Source: Winogradskyella jejuensis
GTDB lineage: Bacteria; Bacteroidota; Bacteroidia; Flavobacteriales; Flavobacteriaceae
DNA: 64,000 nucleotides
Assembly: GCF_900129745.1 (NCBI RefSeq)
Contig: NZ_FQWS01000001.1
Location: 744,001-808,000 of the forward strand
Direction: 5' to 3'
Made by a program: the position numbers and the translations under genes. The notes beneath the pieces are model-generated. The model searched no databases. It was given only the letters and a program-made list of their open reading frames with translations, and had not been told where the DNA came from. Shown here in pieces: positions 42,825 to 51,713 of the stretch. The first letter of the stretch is position 1; the number at the start of each line of letters is the position of its first letter.

Positions 42825-44735
42825 ATGCATTTTAGACTTTTTTTTATCGCCATAGTACTAGTTTCCTCAGTTGTGTTTCCACAAAATACTACTCAGAAAA
42901 CTATAGATAGTATTCTTACTATTGATGATGATAAACAAAATGAATTTAAAAAATTACTGAGAAAAATAGACCAACTGCCAAGTAAAGAATCTATTGAAAA
43001 GTTCAAATATATTGACGCTTCGATTAAAGATAACGACTCATTACGGCTATACAACTATATGTACTATACAAGTACATTATTACGTAACGGTAAAAATAGT
43101 GAAGCACTAAAGGTAAACACCAAAGGCCTAGCAATGGCAAAACGTTACAATTGGCCTTATTTTCTTTTTGAATACTATCAAATGCGTGCTAACATTTTTG
43201 ATGATAAAGCTGTTTTAGATTCTACTTTATTTTACATCAATAAAGCTGAAGATGTCATAAGCAAAAATAAAAAAAAACTTGGCCATGCTATGGCTAGAAT
43301 TTACTTTCAGCGTGCTTTATTAGAACAAAAATTGGGACATCCAGAAAAAGAAGATGCCTACATAGAAAAAATTGCAGATGTTGTTTTTGAGTATCCAAAT
43401 AACCAACAGAGCGCATTCTATTTGACCTCGATAGTTTATCACTTTAAAACACGGAAAAACTACGCTAAACATGCTTACTATGCTCAGAAACTAAAAGCTT
43501 TTTATTTAAAAAGAGACGGGTTTAATTCACCTAAAGCCCATGAGTCGCTTTCCTCTATGCTACAAATGGACAATACTGATGAGCAAATAAAAGAGCTAAA
43601 ACAAACGCTTAAAAATAATGACAGCTTAAAATACGATTTCCTATTGTCTCAAATCGCTAATACTATAGGTGCAAAACTATTAGAAGCAGGCAAGACTAAA
43701 GAAGCTATAACATACTTTAAGAAATCCCTTAGTTATAACGATAAAAACATAAGTCCTTACAGTAAAATTATTTCTTACGAAAATTTACATCGTGCCTTCT
43801 ACGATTCAAAAGATTATGTAAAAGCTATAGAAACACTTAGAGCAAAGGAAACTATTGTTAATACCATAAGACAAAACGAAACACTAGAAAGAGTTGAGGA
43901 ATTAGAAGTCAGATACGAGGCTGAAAAAAAAGCCAATGAAGTTCAACTTTTAAAAGCAGAAAATACTACTAAAGAAAAACAAAGGCAACTCTATCTTATA
44001 TTGGCAATATCTGGACTTATCATAGCCACACTCTTTGCTTATTTTGCTTATAAATTCAAAAAACAAAAACATGTATTATCAATTCAAAAGAAAGAATTAG
44101 AAAAAACAATCAATGAGAAAAATGTTCTGTTCAAAGAAATTCATCATCGCGTAAAAAATAGTCTTCAGGTGGTTTCGTCACTTTTATTTTTACAGTCTCA
44201 AAACATTGATGATACTCAAGCAAAAGAAGCTATAAAAGATGCTCAAAACCGCGTACGTTCTTTAACCTTGATTCATCAAAAGCTGTACAGTAAAAAACAC
44301 TTAGTAGGTGTTGAAACAAAAGATTATATCACAGATTTAACACAAGACATTTTTAGCAGTCATCAATTAGAATCACAAAACATAAATACCGAGTTAGATA
44401 TAGAAAACCTTGTTTTAAGTATAGATACTTTATCCCCAATCGGGCTTATTCTAAACGAGCTTATTACTAATGTTCTTAAGCACGCTTTTAAAGAAAACCA
44501 GGAGATTAATAACCTCCATATTAAGTTTTATAAAAATAACGGTTCTTTGATACTAAAAGTTGAAGATAATGGTGTTGGATACAACGCCAAAAATGGACGT
44601 AAAAATTCCTTTGGTCTTAAACTCATAAACTCACTTTCTAAAAAGTTAGATGCTACTTTTACAATAAAAGCTAAGACTGATAAAGGCACAGAAGCAAATT
44701 TGACAATTAATGATTTTGAAATTGTAAACAGTTAA
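42825..44735 (+). CDS. Sensor histidine kinase, TPR input region and HisKA_2 catalytic core
   Basis: The 636 residues comprise a signal peptide (LFFIAIVLVSSVVFPQ), a periplasmic helical region of about 350 residues with TPR-like units (for example AKTKEAITYFKKSLSY-type repeats near residue 290), and one membrane helix near residues 389-411 (LYLILAISGLIIATLFAYFA). A short coiled coil leads to the kinase core. The phosphorylation motif is EIHHRVKNSLQVVSSLL with His440 or His441, the HisKA_2 form. The ATPase domain shows LILNELITNVLKHAF (N box), VEDNGVGY (G1) and NSFGLKLINSL. The stop overlaps the start of the LytTR regulator by one base, so they are a cognate pair. Confidence 0.92.
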   Translation: MHFRLFFIAIVLVSSVVFPQNTTQKTIDSILTIDDDKQNEFKKLLRKIDQLPSKESIEKFKYIDASIKDNDSLRLYNYMYYTSTLLRNGKNSEALKVNTKGLAMAKRYNWPYFLFEYYQMRANIFDDKAVLDSTLFYINKAEDVISKNKKKLGHAMARIYFQRALLEQKLGHPEKEDAYIEKIADVVFEYPNNQQSAFYLTSIVYHFKTRKNYAKHAYYAQKLKAFYLKRDGFNSPKAHESLSSMLQMDNTDEQIKELKQTLKNNDSLKYDFLLSQIANTIGAKLLEAGKTKEAITYFKKSLSYNDKNISPYSKIISYENLHRAFYDSKDYVKAIETLRAKETIVNTIRQNETLERVEELEVRYEAEKKANEVQLLKAENTTKEKQRQLYLILAISGLIIATLFAYFAYKFKKQKHVLSIQKKELEKTINEKNVLFKEIHHRVKNSLQVVSSLLFLQSQNIDDTQAKEAIKDAQNRVRSLTLIHQKLYSKKHLVGVETKDYITDLTQDIFSSHQLESQNINTELDIENLVLSIDTLSPIGLILNELITNVLKHAFKENQEINNLHIKFYKNNGSLILKVEDNGVGYNAKNGRKNSFGLKLINSLSKKLDATFTIKAKTDKGTEANLTINDFEIVNS

Positions 44736-45451
44736 TGAATGTGTTAAAAATTCATATCGTTGAAGACGAACCTCTAATCGCAGAGACCATAAAGACTATT
44801 TTAGAAAATGAAAATCATACCATAACAGGTATAAGTTTAAGAGGTAAAGATGCCATTTTTGATATTGAAGCATTGAAACCAGATTTAGTACTGGTTGATA
44901 TTATGATAAAAGGTGATATGGATGGTGTAGATATCGTAAATCATTTTAAAAATAAACTAGATATCCCATTCATATATCTGACTTCTCTTTCTGATGAAAA
45001 AACTCTTGAGCGTGTTAAATCTACAAATCCATCAGGTTATATTGTAAAGCCATTTAATGAAAATACATTAATGGCAAATATTGAATTAGCTTACCATAAA
45101 TATCTCACTACACAATATCAACTTTCTGTAAATATTAAAAGTGATGCTTTTTTTATAAAGAATAAAGGAGAGCTTATTAAAGTTACCCAAAGCGATATCC
45201 TGTTTTTTGAAGCTTATGACAACTATTGTAATTTATATACATCAAAGAAAAAGTACTTACTTAGTTACACCTTAAAACGTATCGAAGAAAAGTTACCAAG
45301 TTCAAAATTTTTAAAAGTTCACCGTTCTTATATTATTAATTTCTCAAAGATTGATTCTATCCAAGATAGTTACATCTTCATAAACAAGCACAAAATCCCT
45401 TACAGCAAATCTCATAAAGATGAGCTCATGCAAAAGCTAAATTTGTTGTAA
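44735..45451 (+). CDS. Two-component response regulator, LytTR family
   Basis: The 238-residue protein has a receiver domain followed by a LytTR DNA-binding domain. The receiver shows the acidic pair in HIVEDEPLIAE, the phosphoacceptor Asp in LVLVDIMIKG, the threonine in FIYLTSLS and the lysine in YIVKPFNE. The LytTR domain covers about residues 140-238: ILFFEAYDNYCNLYTSKKKY, then FLKVHRSYIINFSKIDSI and the final DELMQKL. LytTR regulators bind paired direct repeats and often control secreted or surface proteins. The ATG overlaps the kinase stop (TAATG). The genes downstream, mostly encoding exported proteins, are natural targets, but no repeat pair could be assigned with confidence. Confidence 0.93.
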   Translation: MNVLKIHIVEDEPLIAETIKTILENENHTITGISLRGKDAIFDIEALKPDLVLVDIMIKGDMDGVDIVNHFKNKLDIPFIYLTSLSDEKTLERVKSTNPSGYIVKPFNENTLMANIELAYHKYLTTQYQLSVNIKSDAFFIKNKGELIKVTQSDILFFEAYDNYCNLYTSKKKYLLSYTLKRIEEKLPSSKFLKVHRSYIINFSKIDSIQDSYIFINKHKIPYSKSHKDELMQKLNLL

Positions 45452-45602
45452 TTGCATTAACCTAAATATTCATCCTATTCACTAAAAAAAACACAACACT
45501 CACCAAAAAGAATCCGTGAGAGCTACGTTGTAAGCTAATTTTATAGTGCTATTAATTCAAACTCGTCAATTGAGTTTCTTTAAACATTATAATATCTAGT
45601 TT
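45452..45602. other. Intergenic region between the LytTR regulator and the secreted-protein block
   Basis: Two short inverted repeats are visible: CTCAC/GTGAG at 45499-45520 with a 12-base loop, and AAACTC/GAGTTT at 45559-45577 with a 7-base loop. Neither has a T run, so they are not terminators. They could be regulator sites or RNA hairpins. No TAnnTTTG box was found. Confidence 0.4.
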
Positions 45603-46310
45603 ATGAAAATCAAATCAATTTTTGCTTTATTAATATTTGCTGTTCTTTCTATTTCCTGTGCATCAGACCAAGAACAAGAAGCATTTGCTCATATTGGCAA
45701 TTACTACAATGCTGAAGTTAACTTCACTAAAGGATTTTCTTCAAAAGTGGGTAAAGAAACAGAGAACTACATTGCACTGAAAATCAAAAACAGTCCCTAC
45801 GAAAAACGTATTAAAGAAGACCAGCTTTCAGTCTATGCAGCCACCCTTTTACTCGAAAATTTAAACGATGAAGAAATAGACAAGTACACACATATTAAAG
45901 TAAACTTCTTTCATGAAACTGATAGTGAAGAGAAAGCGGATTCACTTATCAGTTATAAAATCGAAACTATTAAGAACGTTTCTAGAAAGTCTCAAGTTTT
46001 CAAAAATACAGTTAATGCTTTGCTAAACGCCTCTGGAGTTGATGTTTTTAGAATGCTAGATGAAAAATATCGCGACCCTAAGCGAGAACAAGGTTTTGCG
46101 GAGGCTATTAATTCTATGAAAATAGAACGAAACGGTGTTAAAGCTATAAAACTATTAGGTGTAGAAGCCTTGGTAGACAAGACCACCAGAGAACGTTATT
46201 TAGGATATAATGGTGAGATAGCTTGGGGAAATAATACGAACTCCTATTTATCGGTAAGAACCTTTGAAGACCCTAAAAATGATGATATCATCTTTTTAAA
46301 TCTTAATTAA
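45603..46310 (+). CDS. Putative lipoprotein of unknown function
   Basis: No family recognised. The 235 residues start with a lipoprotein signal (FALLIFAVLSISCAS with the lipobox cysteine). The mature part is mixed helix and strand with many charged residues, including IKVNFFHETDSEEKADSLIS and QGFAEAINSMKIERNGVKAI. It is the first gene after the LytTR regulator, 151 bases away. The next gene begins eight bases after its stop, so the two are probably co-transcribed. Codon use and base composition look like those of the neighbours. Confidence 0.72.
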   Translation: MKIKSIFALLIFAVLSISCASDQEQEAFAHIGNYYNAEVNFTKGFSSKVGKETENYIALKIKNSPYEKRIKEDQLSVYAATLLLENLNDEEIDKYTHIKVNFFHETDSEEKADSLISYKIETIKNVSRKSQVFKNTVNALLNASGVDVFRMLDEKYRDPKREQGFAEAINSMKIERNGVKAIKLLGVEALVDKTTRERYLGYNGEIAWGNNTNSYLSVRTFEDPKNDDIIFLNLN

Positions 46311-46318
46311 TCTCTTAT

Positions 46319-46852
46319 ATGAAAACCAAACTAATTATTCTTGCACTTCTACTATCATCTCTTTCTATATATAGTCAGAAAGTAATCCAATACCAAGACG
46401 GAAATGACCTTTTTATTAAAGGTAATCTTAGCGAAGGAAAACCAATGACAGATCTTTCCTGGGCTTGGCAAAGTAATAATGCTTGTTTTCCTGAAACTCA
46501 AAAGAAAAAATTTACTGGTAACCACGTTTTGTACTATACAGATTTGCCAGTCTATTCCGAAATGGAGGTGACAGTAGTGCCAAAAGACCCAAGTAAAAAT
46601 TTCAGCATATATGCCTATCAAGTAGGCAAAGTATCGGAGAACAAACTAGTGCCTAATCTAAGCAGTTGTACACGTTGCGAAGCCGATTATAAATGGGATT
46701 ATAAAAGAAGAGGTAGAACTCAAGACCACACCAGAACTGTAAAAGATTTACTCGCCATCAGAAATCCTTTTCAAGTAGTTATAGGTGTTGTTGGTGCAAA
46801 TGGCTTAGTTGAAGGTGAATATGAGTTACATATAAAACTAAAATCTAGATAA
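46319..46852 (+). CDS. Exported protein of unknown function, probably beta-sandwich
   Basis: No family recognised with confidence. The 177 residues have a signal peptide (LIILALLLSSLSIYSQ). A predicted all-beta body contains four cysteines that could form disulfides (NNACFPE and SSCTRCEADYKW hold three of them or more). The C-terminal part, FQVVIGVVGANGLVEGEYEL, has the rhythm of pre-peptidase C-terminal type sandwich domains, but that is a weak impression. It lies eight bases after the lipoprotein gene and 40 before the next gene. The last residues, HIKLKSR, resemble the end of the small protein at 49617. Confidence 0.7.
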   Translation: MKTKLIILALLLSSLSIYSQKVIQYQDGNDLFIKGNLSEGKPMTDLSWAWQSNNACFPETQKKKFTGNHVLYYTDLPVYSEMEVTVVPKDPSKNFSIYAYQVGKVSENKLVPNLSSCTRCEADYKWDYKRRGRTQDHTRTVKDLLAIRNPFQVVIGVVGANGLVEGEYELHIKLKSR

Positions 46853-46892
46853 ACAAATACGGACTAATACTAAAAAAATAAAATATTTAAAC

Positions 46893-47657
46893 ATGAAAAA
46901 ATCAATTCTAATAATCACGCTCCTTATAGGCTTTTTATTAAGCACGACTCTAATGGCACAAGTTCAGATTTCTGGTAGTTCTTTAAATGGTATCGCTAAA
47001 CCAAAAGTAGAATGCTCGGTTAATGCAGGTTACGAGAAATTTAAAATTTTTGGTAATAAGAGTAAAAATTATACACTAGTTACCAAAAGTAAAAAAATTC
47101 AGGATTATACTTTCACATTTGTAAAAACTTCAGGAAAGGCTAAGGCCACATTCACCATATTCATAAATGGTGTAAAACAAGATAGTTGGGTTTTTGAAGG
47201 CAAAATAGCCAGAGGCGAAAAAAACATAGAGCTTAACGATGTAGCAGGAAAAGAGGTGACATTAATCATTAAAAATAATTCAGCAACCAATAAAATTGAA
47301 GGTAATTACAGAGGTACTTTTGAGTCTAATAGCATGCTTTACGATTACTATAATCCAAAAAAATCAGATGCTACCATAGTTAGGAGAATAACAAACACCC
47401 TTGAACAGCAACTTATTAAACCTTGTAACAGAAAAGGCACAATAGAGGTTGTACGGGTAAGCGGAAACTCAAGCGCAGAAATAGTTGTAGTGCATGGTAC
47501 TAATGTTATTAAAGTAGTTGATATGGCTGCTAATCAAGGCTCAAGAAGAATAAACCTTACCAACCTACCCAACAATAATAATCAGCTAAAATTACAAATT
47601 AGAAATATTGAAACTAATAAATTTTTGAAGGCACGTATTGGTGCTTGGTTTAATTAG
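46893..47657 (+). CDS. Exported protein of unknown function with two related beta domains
   Basis: The 254-residue product has a signal peptide (LIGFLLSTTLMAQ) and no family I can name. Residues 73-143 and 183-253 look like diverged copies of one domain. FVKTSGKAKATFTIFINGV lines up with VVRVSGNSSAEIVVVHGTN. NIELNDVAGKEVTLIIKNNS lines up with INLTNLPNNNNQLKLQIRNI, and both copies end in aromatic strands (GNYRGTF and RIGAWF). The pattern suggests two small beta sandwiches joined by a helix. It is 40 bases after the preceding gene and 31 before the next, within one apparent operon. Confidence 0.72.
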   Translation: MKKSILIITLLIGFLLSTTLMAQVQISGSSLNGIAKPKVECSVNAGYEKFKIFGNKSKNYTLVTKSKKIQDYTFTFVKTSGKAKATFTIFINGVKQDSWVFEGKIARGEKNIELNDVAGKEVTLIIKNNSATNKIEGNYRGTFESNSMLYDYYNPKKSDATIVRRITNTLEQQLIKPCNRKGTIEVVRVSGNSSAEIVVVHGTNVIKVVDMAANQGSRRINLTNLPNNNNQLKLQIRNIETNKFLKARIGAWFN

Positions 47658-47688
47658 TAGAACACTATAAGTAATAATTTTCCATGAT

Positions 47689-48042
47689 ATGAAAATAAAA
47701 ATAAAACCAGAGGCTATTGATATTAATCAATTAAAAAAATTATTGGAAAAACACTTCTCAGGAACTTATACATTAAATAAACGAAATAAAAATTTATTAG
47801 CCGTTGCAGCTACAAAAACCATTGGCGCAACTGTATTGGTCCAAAAAAAGGTAATCATAGTCAACGGGAATTTTCCAACCATGGGAAGGCAGGTAATATT
47901 TACAATTCTACTATTCTCATTGGGTATTATACCTCCATTATTAGTGTACTTTTTATTCTATCATAAAAAAATGAAAGCTGTAGAGAAAGACGTTGTAGAG
48001 TTCATTACATCTAAATATACAGACCAGCTAAAAACAAATTAA
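47689..48042 (+). CDS. Small membrane protein of unknown function
   Basis: No family recognised. The 117 residues have no signal peptide. A basic N-terminal region of about 65 residues (DINQLKKLLEKHFSGTYTLN, then AVAATKTIGATVLVQKKVII) looks like a small alpha/beta domain. One or two membrane helices follow (QVIFTILLFSLGIIPPLLVY), and then a charged tail. It is the only member of the secreted-protein block that appears to face the cytoplasm. It begins 31 bases after the preceding stop and ends 25 bases before the T9SS cargo gene. Confidence 0.68.
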   Translation: MKIKIKPEAIDINQLKKLLEKHFSGTYTLNKRNKNLLAVAATKTIGATVLVQKKVIIVNGNFPTMGRQVIFTILLFSLGIIPPLLVYFLFYHKKMKAVEKDVVEFITSKYTDQLKTN

Positions 48043-48067
48043 TAATCAAATCTTTTAAATGTATCTC

Positions 48068-49594
48068 ATGAAAACAATTCTACATTACTTAAAATATTTA
48101 TTATCTATTGCAATTTTTCAAAGCATGTTATTTTCAAACTCACAGGTTTATAATGGTAGCCGTGTGTTTATTTCAGAATTTCATTATGACAATGTAGGAT
48201 CTGATGTTAATGAGTTTGTAGAAATTTGTAGCTTAAGTGGTTATTCCTTAGACGGTTGGCAGATTGAGTTGGTAAACGGATCAAGTAGTACCGTTTATGA
48301 CACACGGGAGTTAACAGGACTTGGTACCTCTTTTCCAAATCGTGTGGGAGCGACAAAAGCAGAAATCTTTACTAGTCTACAGAATGGTGCCCCAGATGGC
48401 ATTGTATTAAGAGCACCAGATGGCTCCATACACGAATTTATCAGTTATGAAGGCACTATAGTTTTTGAAGGTGTTGCCTCAACAAACGTAGGAGTCGCAG
48501 AAAATAGTGCTACTCCTGTAGGTACAAGCATACAAAATAATGGATTTGGAGATTGGACATCAGGCAATACCGAAACTTCAGGATTGGAAAACAGTAATAA
48601 TTTATGGTTACCGACTCAAGCCTATCAACTGTTTTGGAATGGTACAGATAATAACTGGAATAGTAGAAACTGGAATCTTTGGGACAGAATAACAGACCCT
48701 AATAATGCACTAGGGCAAGGACCTGGCATATACGATTTTAGTATTGTAAACATTAACTCTGGAAACGTTGTTATCGATTACTATTTAGATAATAATAACC
48801 CAAATGCTATAACTGGATATGTTGATAATGTTGAAACCACTATACAAACCTTGTATTTAAATGGAGGTACTTTAACAGTAACGGATACAGGCAGGTTAGA
48901 TGTTTCTAATAATGTAGAAAATGATGGTACGCTAATTATAAACGGAACATTTAATGTACCTAATGTATTAACAAATACAGGCACTTTAGTACTCGGAAGT
49001 GATTTAATATCAGCATCAAATCTTACAAATAGTGGTATTGTAAATATTGGTGACAATACGTTTACGCAAGCTACCGTGACTGGAAATATATCAACCAATA
49101 CATCAATTAATTTTGAAATAGAAGATAATGTTAGTAAAGATTTTTTAATTGTGAATGGTGATTTGGAATTAGGAGGAACATTAAATTTAACTGTAGATGC
49201 CAATTATAATCCGCCAACTGGTACAACAATCACGTTGATGACCTACTCAGGAAATTTAACAGGAACTTTTGCAACCACAAATATTCCTATGGATTGGACT
49301 TTAGATTTAAGCACACCTAATGAGATAAATGTAGTTAAAAATTCTACTTTAAGTATTGAAAGTGACTTTTTGAACAATACCTTGAGTATTTACCCAAACC
49401 CAACGACAGATAATATTACTATTTCTAGTAGTACTTCAATTAATAGCATATCCGTTTTTAATTTACTTGGTCAACAGGTCATTAACACATCTCAAACAGA
49501 GAAGATAGACATAAGTCATTTAGAATCGGGTATCTATTTGGTTAAGTTGAAAACAGAATCTGGTGAACAAACAAAACGAATTATAAAAGAATAG
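48068..49594 (+). CDS. Lamin-tail-domain protein with a type IX secretion sorting domain
   Basis: About 508 residues: a signal peptide, a lamin tail domain (VFISEFHYDNVGSDVNEFVE through GIVLRAPDGSIHEFISYEG), and a repetitive beta-rich middle in which short units such as NVENDGTLIINGTFNVPNVL suggest a beta-helix. It ends in a type A T9SS C-terminal sorting domain, with SIYPNPTTDNITISS, VFNLLGQQV and LESGIYLVKLKTESGEQTKR. It is therefore exported by the SprA-containing type IX system to the cell surface or medium. Bacterial lamin-tail domains occur with nucleases and adhesins, but no catalytic domain is visible here. The ATG at 48068 gives the better signal peptide than the one at 48059. Confidence 0.88.
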   Translation: MKTILHYLKYLLSIAIFQSMLFSNSQVYNGSRVFISEFHYDNVGSDVNEFVEICSLSGYSLDGWQIELVNGSSSTVYDTRELTGLGTSFPNRVGATKAEIFTSLQNGAPDGIVLRAPDGSIHEFISYEGTIVFEGVASTNVGVAENSATPVGTSIQNNGFGDWTSGNTETSGLENSNNLWLPTQAYQLFWNGTDNNWNSRNWNLWDRITDPNNALGQGPGIYDFSIVNINSGNVVIDYYLDNNNPNAITGYVDNVETTIQTLYLNGGTLTVTDTGRLDVSNNVENDGTLIINGTFNVPNVLTNTGTLVLGSDLISASNLTNSGIVNIGDNTFTQATVTGNISTNTSINFEIEDNVSKDFLIVNGDLELGGTLNLTVDANYNPPTGTTITLMTYSGNLTGTFATTNIPMDWTLDLSTPNEINVVKNSTLSIESDFLNNTLSIYPNPTTDNITISSSTSINSISVFNLLGQQVINTSQTEKIDISHLESGIYLVKLKTESGEQTKRIIKE

Positions 49595-49616
49595 TAAACA
49601 AATAAAGTCTAGCCTT

Positions 49617-50033
49617 ATGAAATTAATTATTAAAACTATTTGCTATTTATTTTTAATCAATGTATGCCTATCTCAAACTAATAAAGGGCATTCGAAAAGC
49701 AATCAAAATTTACAAACAACAATTGATAATGTAAATATCGGTGAAATGAAATTGATTACAGGAACAATGGATGGCAGCGGCACAACATCGATAAATTATC
49801 CAAGAGGCTTTAATTGGGAAAACAGTTATGTACTGAGTTTCAAAATATTATCTAATACTGGTCATAGAGGCGGAATAAGTTGGTATACCTCTTTAGGTAA
49901 TTATACCAAAGGTGATAATCAGGCAGTGTATGTAAACCTAAAAAATGATAATACTATATTGATAAAAGCTTCACACACTCAATACGTTGGTGTTAAATAT
50001 TCTCTAGTTCTAATGAAATTAAAGACCAGGTAA
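49617..50033 (+). CDS. Small exported protein of unknown function
   Basis: The 138 residues have a signal peptide (TICYLFLINVCLSQ) and then a beta-rich body. The stretch INYPRGFNWENSYVLSFKIL, and the ending YVGVKYSLVLMKLKTR, resemble the end domains of phage tail or cell-surface fibre proteins, where strands repeat with aromatic residues. This is an impression, not a family match. It is the last gene of the apparent secreted-protein operon, 22 bases after the T9SS cargo. It converges with the aldehyde dehydrogenase gene. No terminator hairpin was found in the 94 bases between the stops. Confidence 0.68.
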   Translation: MKLIIKTICYLFLINVCLSQTNKGHSKSNQNLQTTIDNVNIGEMKLITGTMDGSGTTSINYPRGFNWENSYVLSFKILSNTGHRGGISWYTSLGNYTKGDNQAVYVNLKNDNTILIKASHTQYVGVKYSLVLMKLKTR

Positions 50034-50127
50034 AACAATACTTAAGGGTATATAAATTAATTATGACAACTTTAATGGTGTAGCTCAAATTTTGCTAATG
50101 AAAGGGGAACAAAATGCAGAATTTGGG

Positions 50128-51540
50128 CTAGAACCATTTTACAGTCCATTTTGCCAATTTCTCTTTATAATTAGTATATGGTGGAAACAAAAGTTCTGTA
50201 ATTCCAAATGTATGTTGCTTAACAACTGCTCTCTCATTACTAAAGGCTTTAAACCCATGATAGCCATGCGATTTTCCAATACCACTATTATTTATTCCTC
50301 CAAAGGGTAAATTGTGGTTAGCATAATGAATAATATTGTTGTTAATACACGTGCCTCCCGCTTTTGTGTAATTCAATATCTTTCTAATATTCTTTTTACT
50401 CTTACTATAAATGTAAAGTGCTAATGGACGCTCTTTATTTTTTATATATTGGATAGCCTCATCAAGTGTATTGTAAGTTACAATAGGTAAAATAGGTCCA
50501 AATATTTCATCCTGAAGAAGTGAAGCCGCTTCTTCTAAATCCGAAACTAAAGTAGGCGCAATGTATTTTGAAGCTTCATTAGACTCACCTCCTGTTATTA
50601 TTTGACCGTTGTTAGATTTTGCATCGTTTAAATGTTCTAATAGACGCTTATAATGCTTTTGAGACACAATTCTTCCGTAAGAATCTGAAGCTTCAGGACG
50701 GCTGCCAAAATAAGCATTCAACCATATTTTACACTCTTCAATAAACTTTGACTTCACGGTATATTTTACAAGTACGTAATCTGGTGTCACGCAAATCTGT
50801 CCGCAATTTAAAAACTTACCCCACATGATTTTTTTAGCAGCAGCTTTGAGATTTGCAGTTTCATCTATTATGGTTGGTGATTTTCCACCGAGTTCTAAGG
50901 TTACTGATGCTAAATGTTCCGCAGCCGCTTTCATCACTATTTTTCCAACGGTAGGTGAACCGGTAAAAAAGATGTGATTAAATGGGAGGTTTAATAAATC
51001 TGTGGAGGTTTGTACTTCACCTTCAACTAGCGCAACTTCTTCTTCTTTAAAAACAGTTTCAACTATTTTCTTCATTAAGGCTGAAGAATGTGGTGTCATT
51101 TCAGAAGGTTTTAAAATAGCTGTATTCCCTGCTGCAATCGAAGATACTAAGGGTCCAAAAGTTAAATTGAATGGAAAATTCCATGGCGAAATAATTAAAC
51201 ATACACCTTTTGCTTCATATTTAATATAAGATGAAGCCCCTAACATGGAAAGCGGTGTTTTTACTTTTTTGTTTCGCATCCATTGATGTAGGTACTTTTT
51301 TGCATGCTTAATGTCTCCCACAATCTGATAGATTTCTGTCATTTCGGACTCTACCCTAGGTTTTCCTAAATCTTTTTTAAGTGCGTCTATTATGTCATTT
51401 CTAAAGGTGAATTCTATTGCTCGTTGAAGTGCATTTAACTTTTTAATACGTTGATTATAAGTACTATTAGAAACATTTATGCTATTGGCTTTTTGCTTTT
51501 TAAATAGGTCTAAGTAGGGATTATTAGCTTTTTCTGTCAT
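50128..51540 (-). CDS. Aldehyde dehydrogenase (NAD(P)-dependent)
   Basis: The 470-residue enzyme oxidises aldehydes to acids in the cytoplasm. Family signatures are complete: ISPWNFPFNLTFGPLVSSIA (cofactor-binding start), KPSEMTPHSSALMKKIVETV, FTGSPTVGKIVM, the catalytic glutamate in TLELGGKSPTII, and the nucleophilic cysteine in FLNCGQICVTPDYV. NHNLPFGGINNSGIGKSHG is the C-terminal motif. The sequence is closest in style to the membrane-associated fatty-aldehyde branch (AldH/YwdH/ALDH3-like), which lacks the long N-terminus of ALDH1/2. The exact substrate is not evident. It stands alone, convergent with the secreted-protein block. Confidence 0.93.
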   Translation of the reverse strand: MTEKANNPYLDLFKKQKANSINVSNSTYNQRIKKLNALQRAIEFTFRNDIIDALKKDLGKPRVESEMTEIYQIVGDIKHAKKYLHQWMRNKKVKTPLSMLGASSYIKYEAKGVCLIISPWNFPFNLTFGPLVSSIAAGNTAILKPSEMTPHSSALMKKIVETVFKEEEVALVEGEVQTSTDLLNLPFNHIFFTGSPTVGKIVMKAAAEHLASVTLELGGKSPTIIDETANLKAAAKKIMWGKFLNCGQICVTPDYVLVKYTVKSKFIEECKIWLNAYFGSRPEASDSYGRIVSQKHYKRLLEHLNDAKSNNGQIITGGESNEASKYIAPTLVSDLEEAASLLQDEIFGPILPIVTYNTLDEAIQYIKNKERPLALYIYSKSKKNIRKILNYTKAGGTCINNNIIHYANHNLPFGGINNSGIGKSHGYHGFKAFSNERAVVKQHTFGITELLFPPYTNYKEKLAKWTVKWF

Positions 51541-51713
51541 TCTATGTTATTGATTTTAAAGGGCTATCGACCGAAATCGTGCATTTCATCGATGTTTTCA
51601 ACAAAACATTTCCTTTTATCTAGAAGTGTCCTTGTTTGGTCTAAAATTTTAGTGACCAACCTCTATTCTGTTGTTTATTTGTGCTGTTGTTAAAAATAAG
51701 AACAATAACCCAA

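Noticed and set aside
48781-49203. 140-residue minus-strand ORF inside the lamin-tail gene
   Set aside because: It is antisense to the repetitive Asn/Thr-rich region, which naturally keeps the opposite frame open.
50092-50310. 72-residue plus-strand ORF at the end of the aldehyde dehydrogenase gene
   Set aside because: It overlaps the conserved C-terminus of the dehydrogenase on the other strand, and shows no signal peptide or family match.
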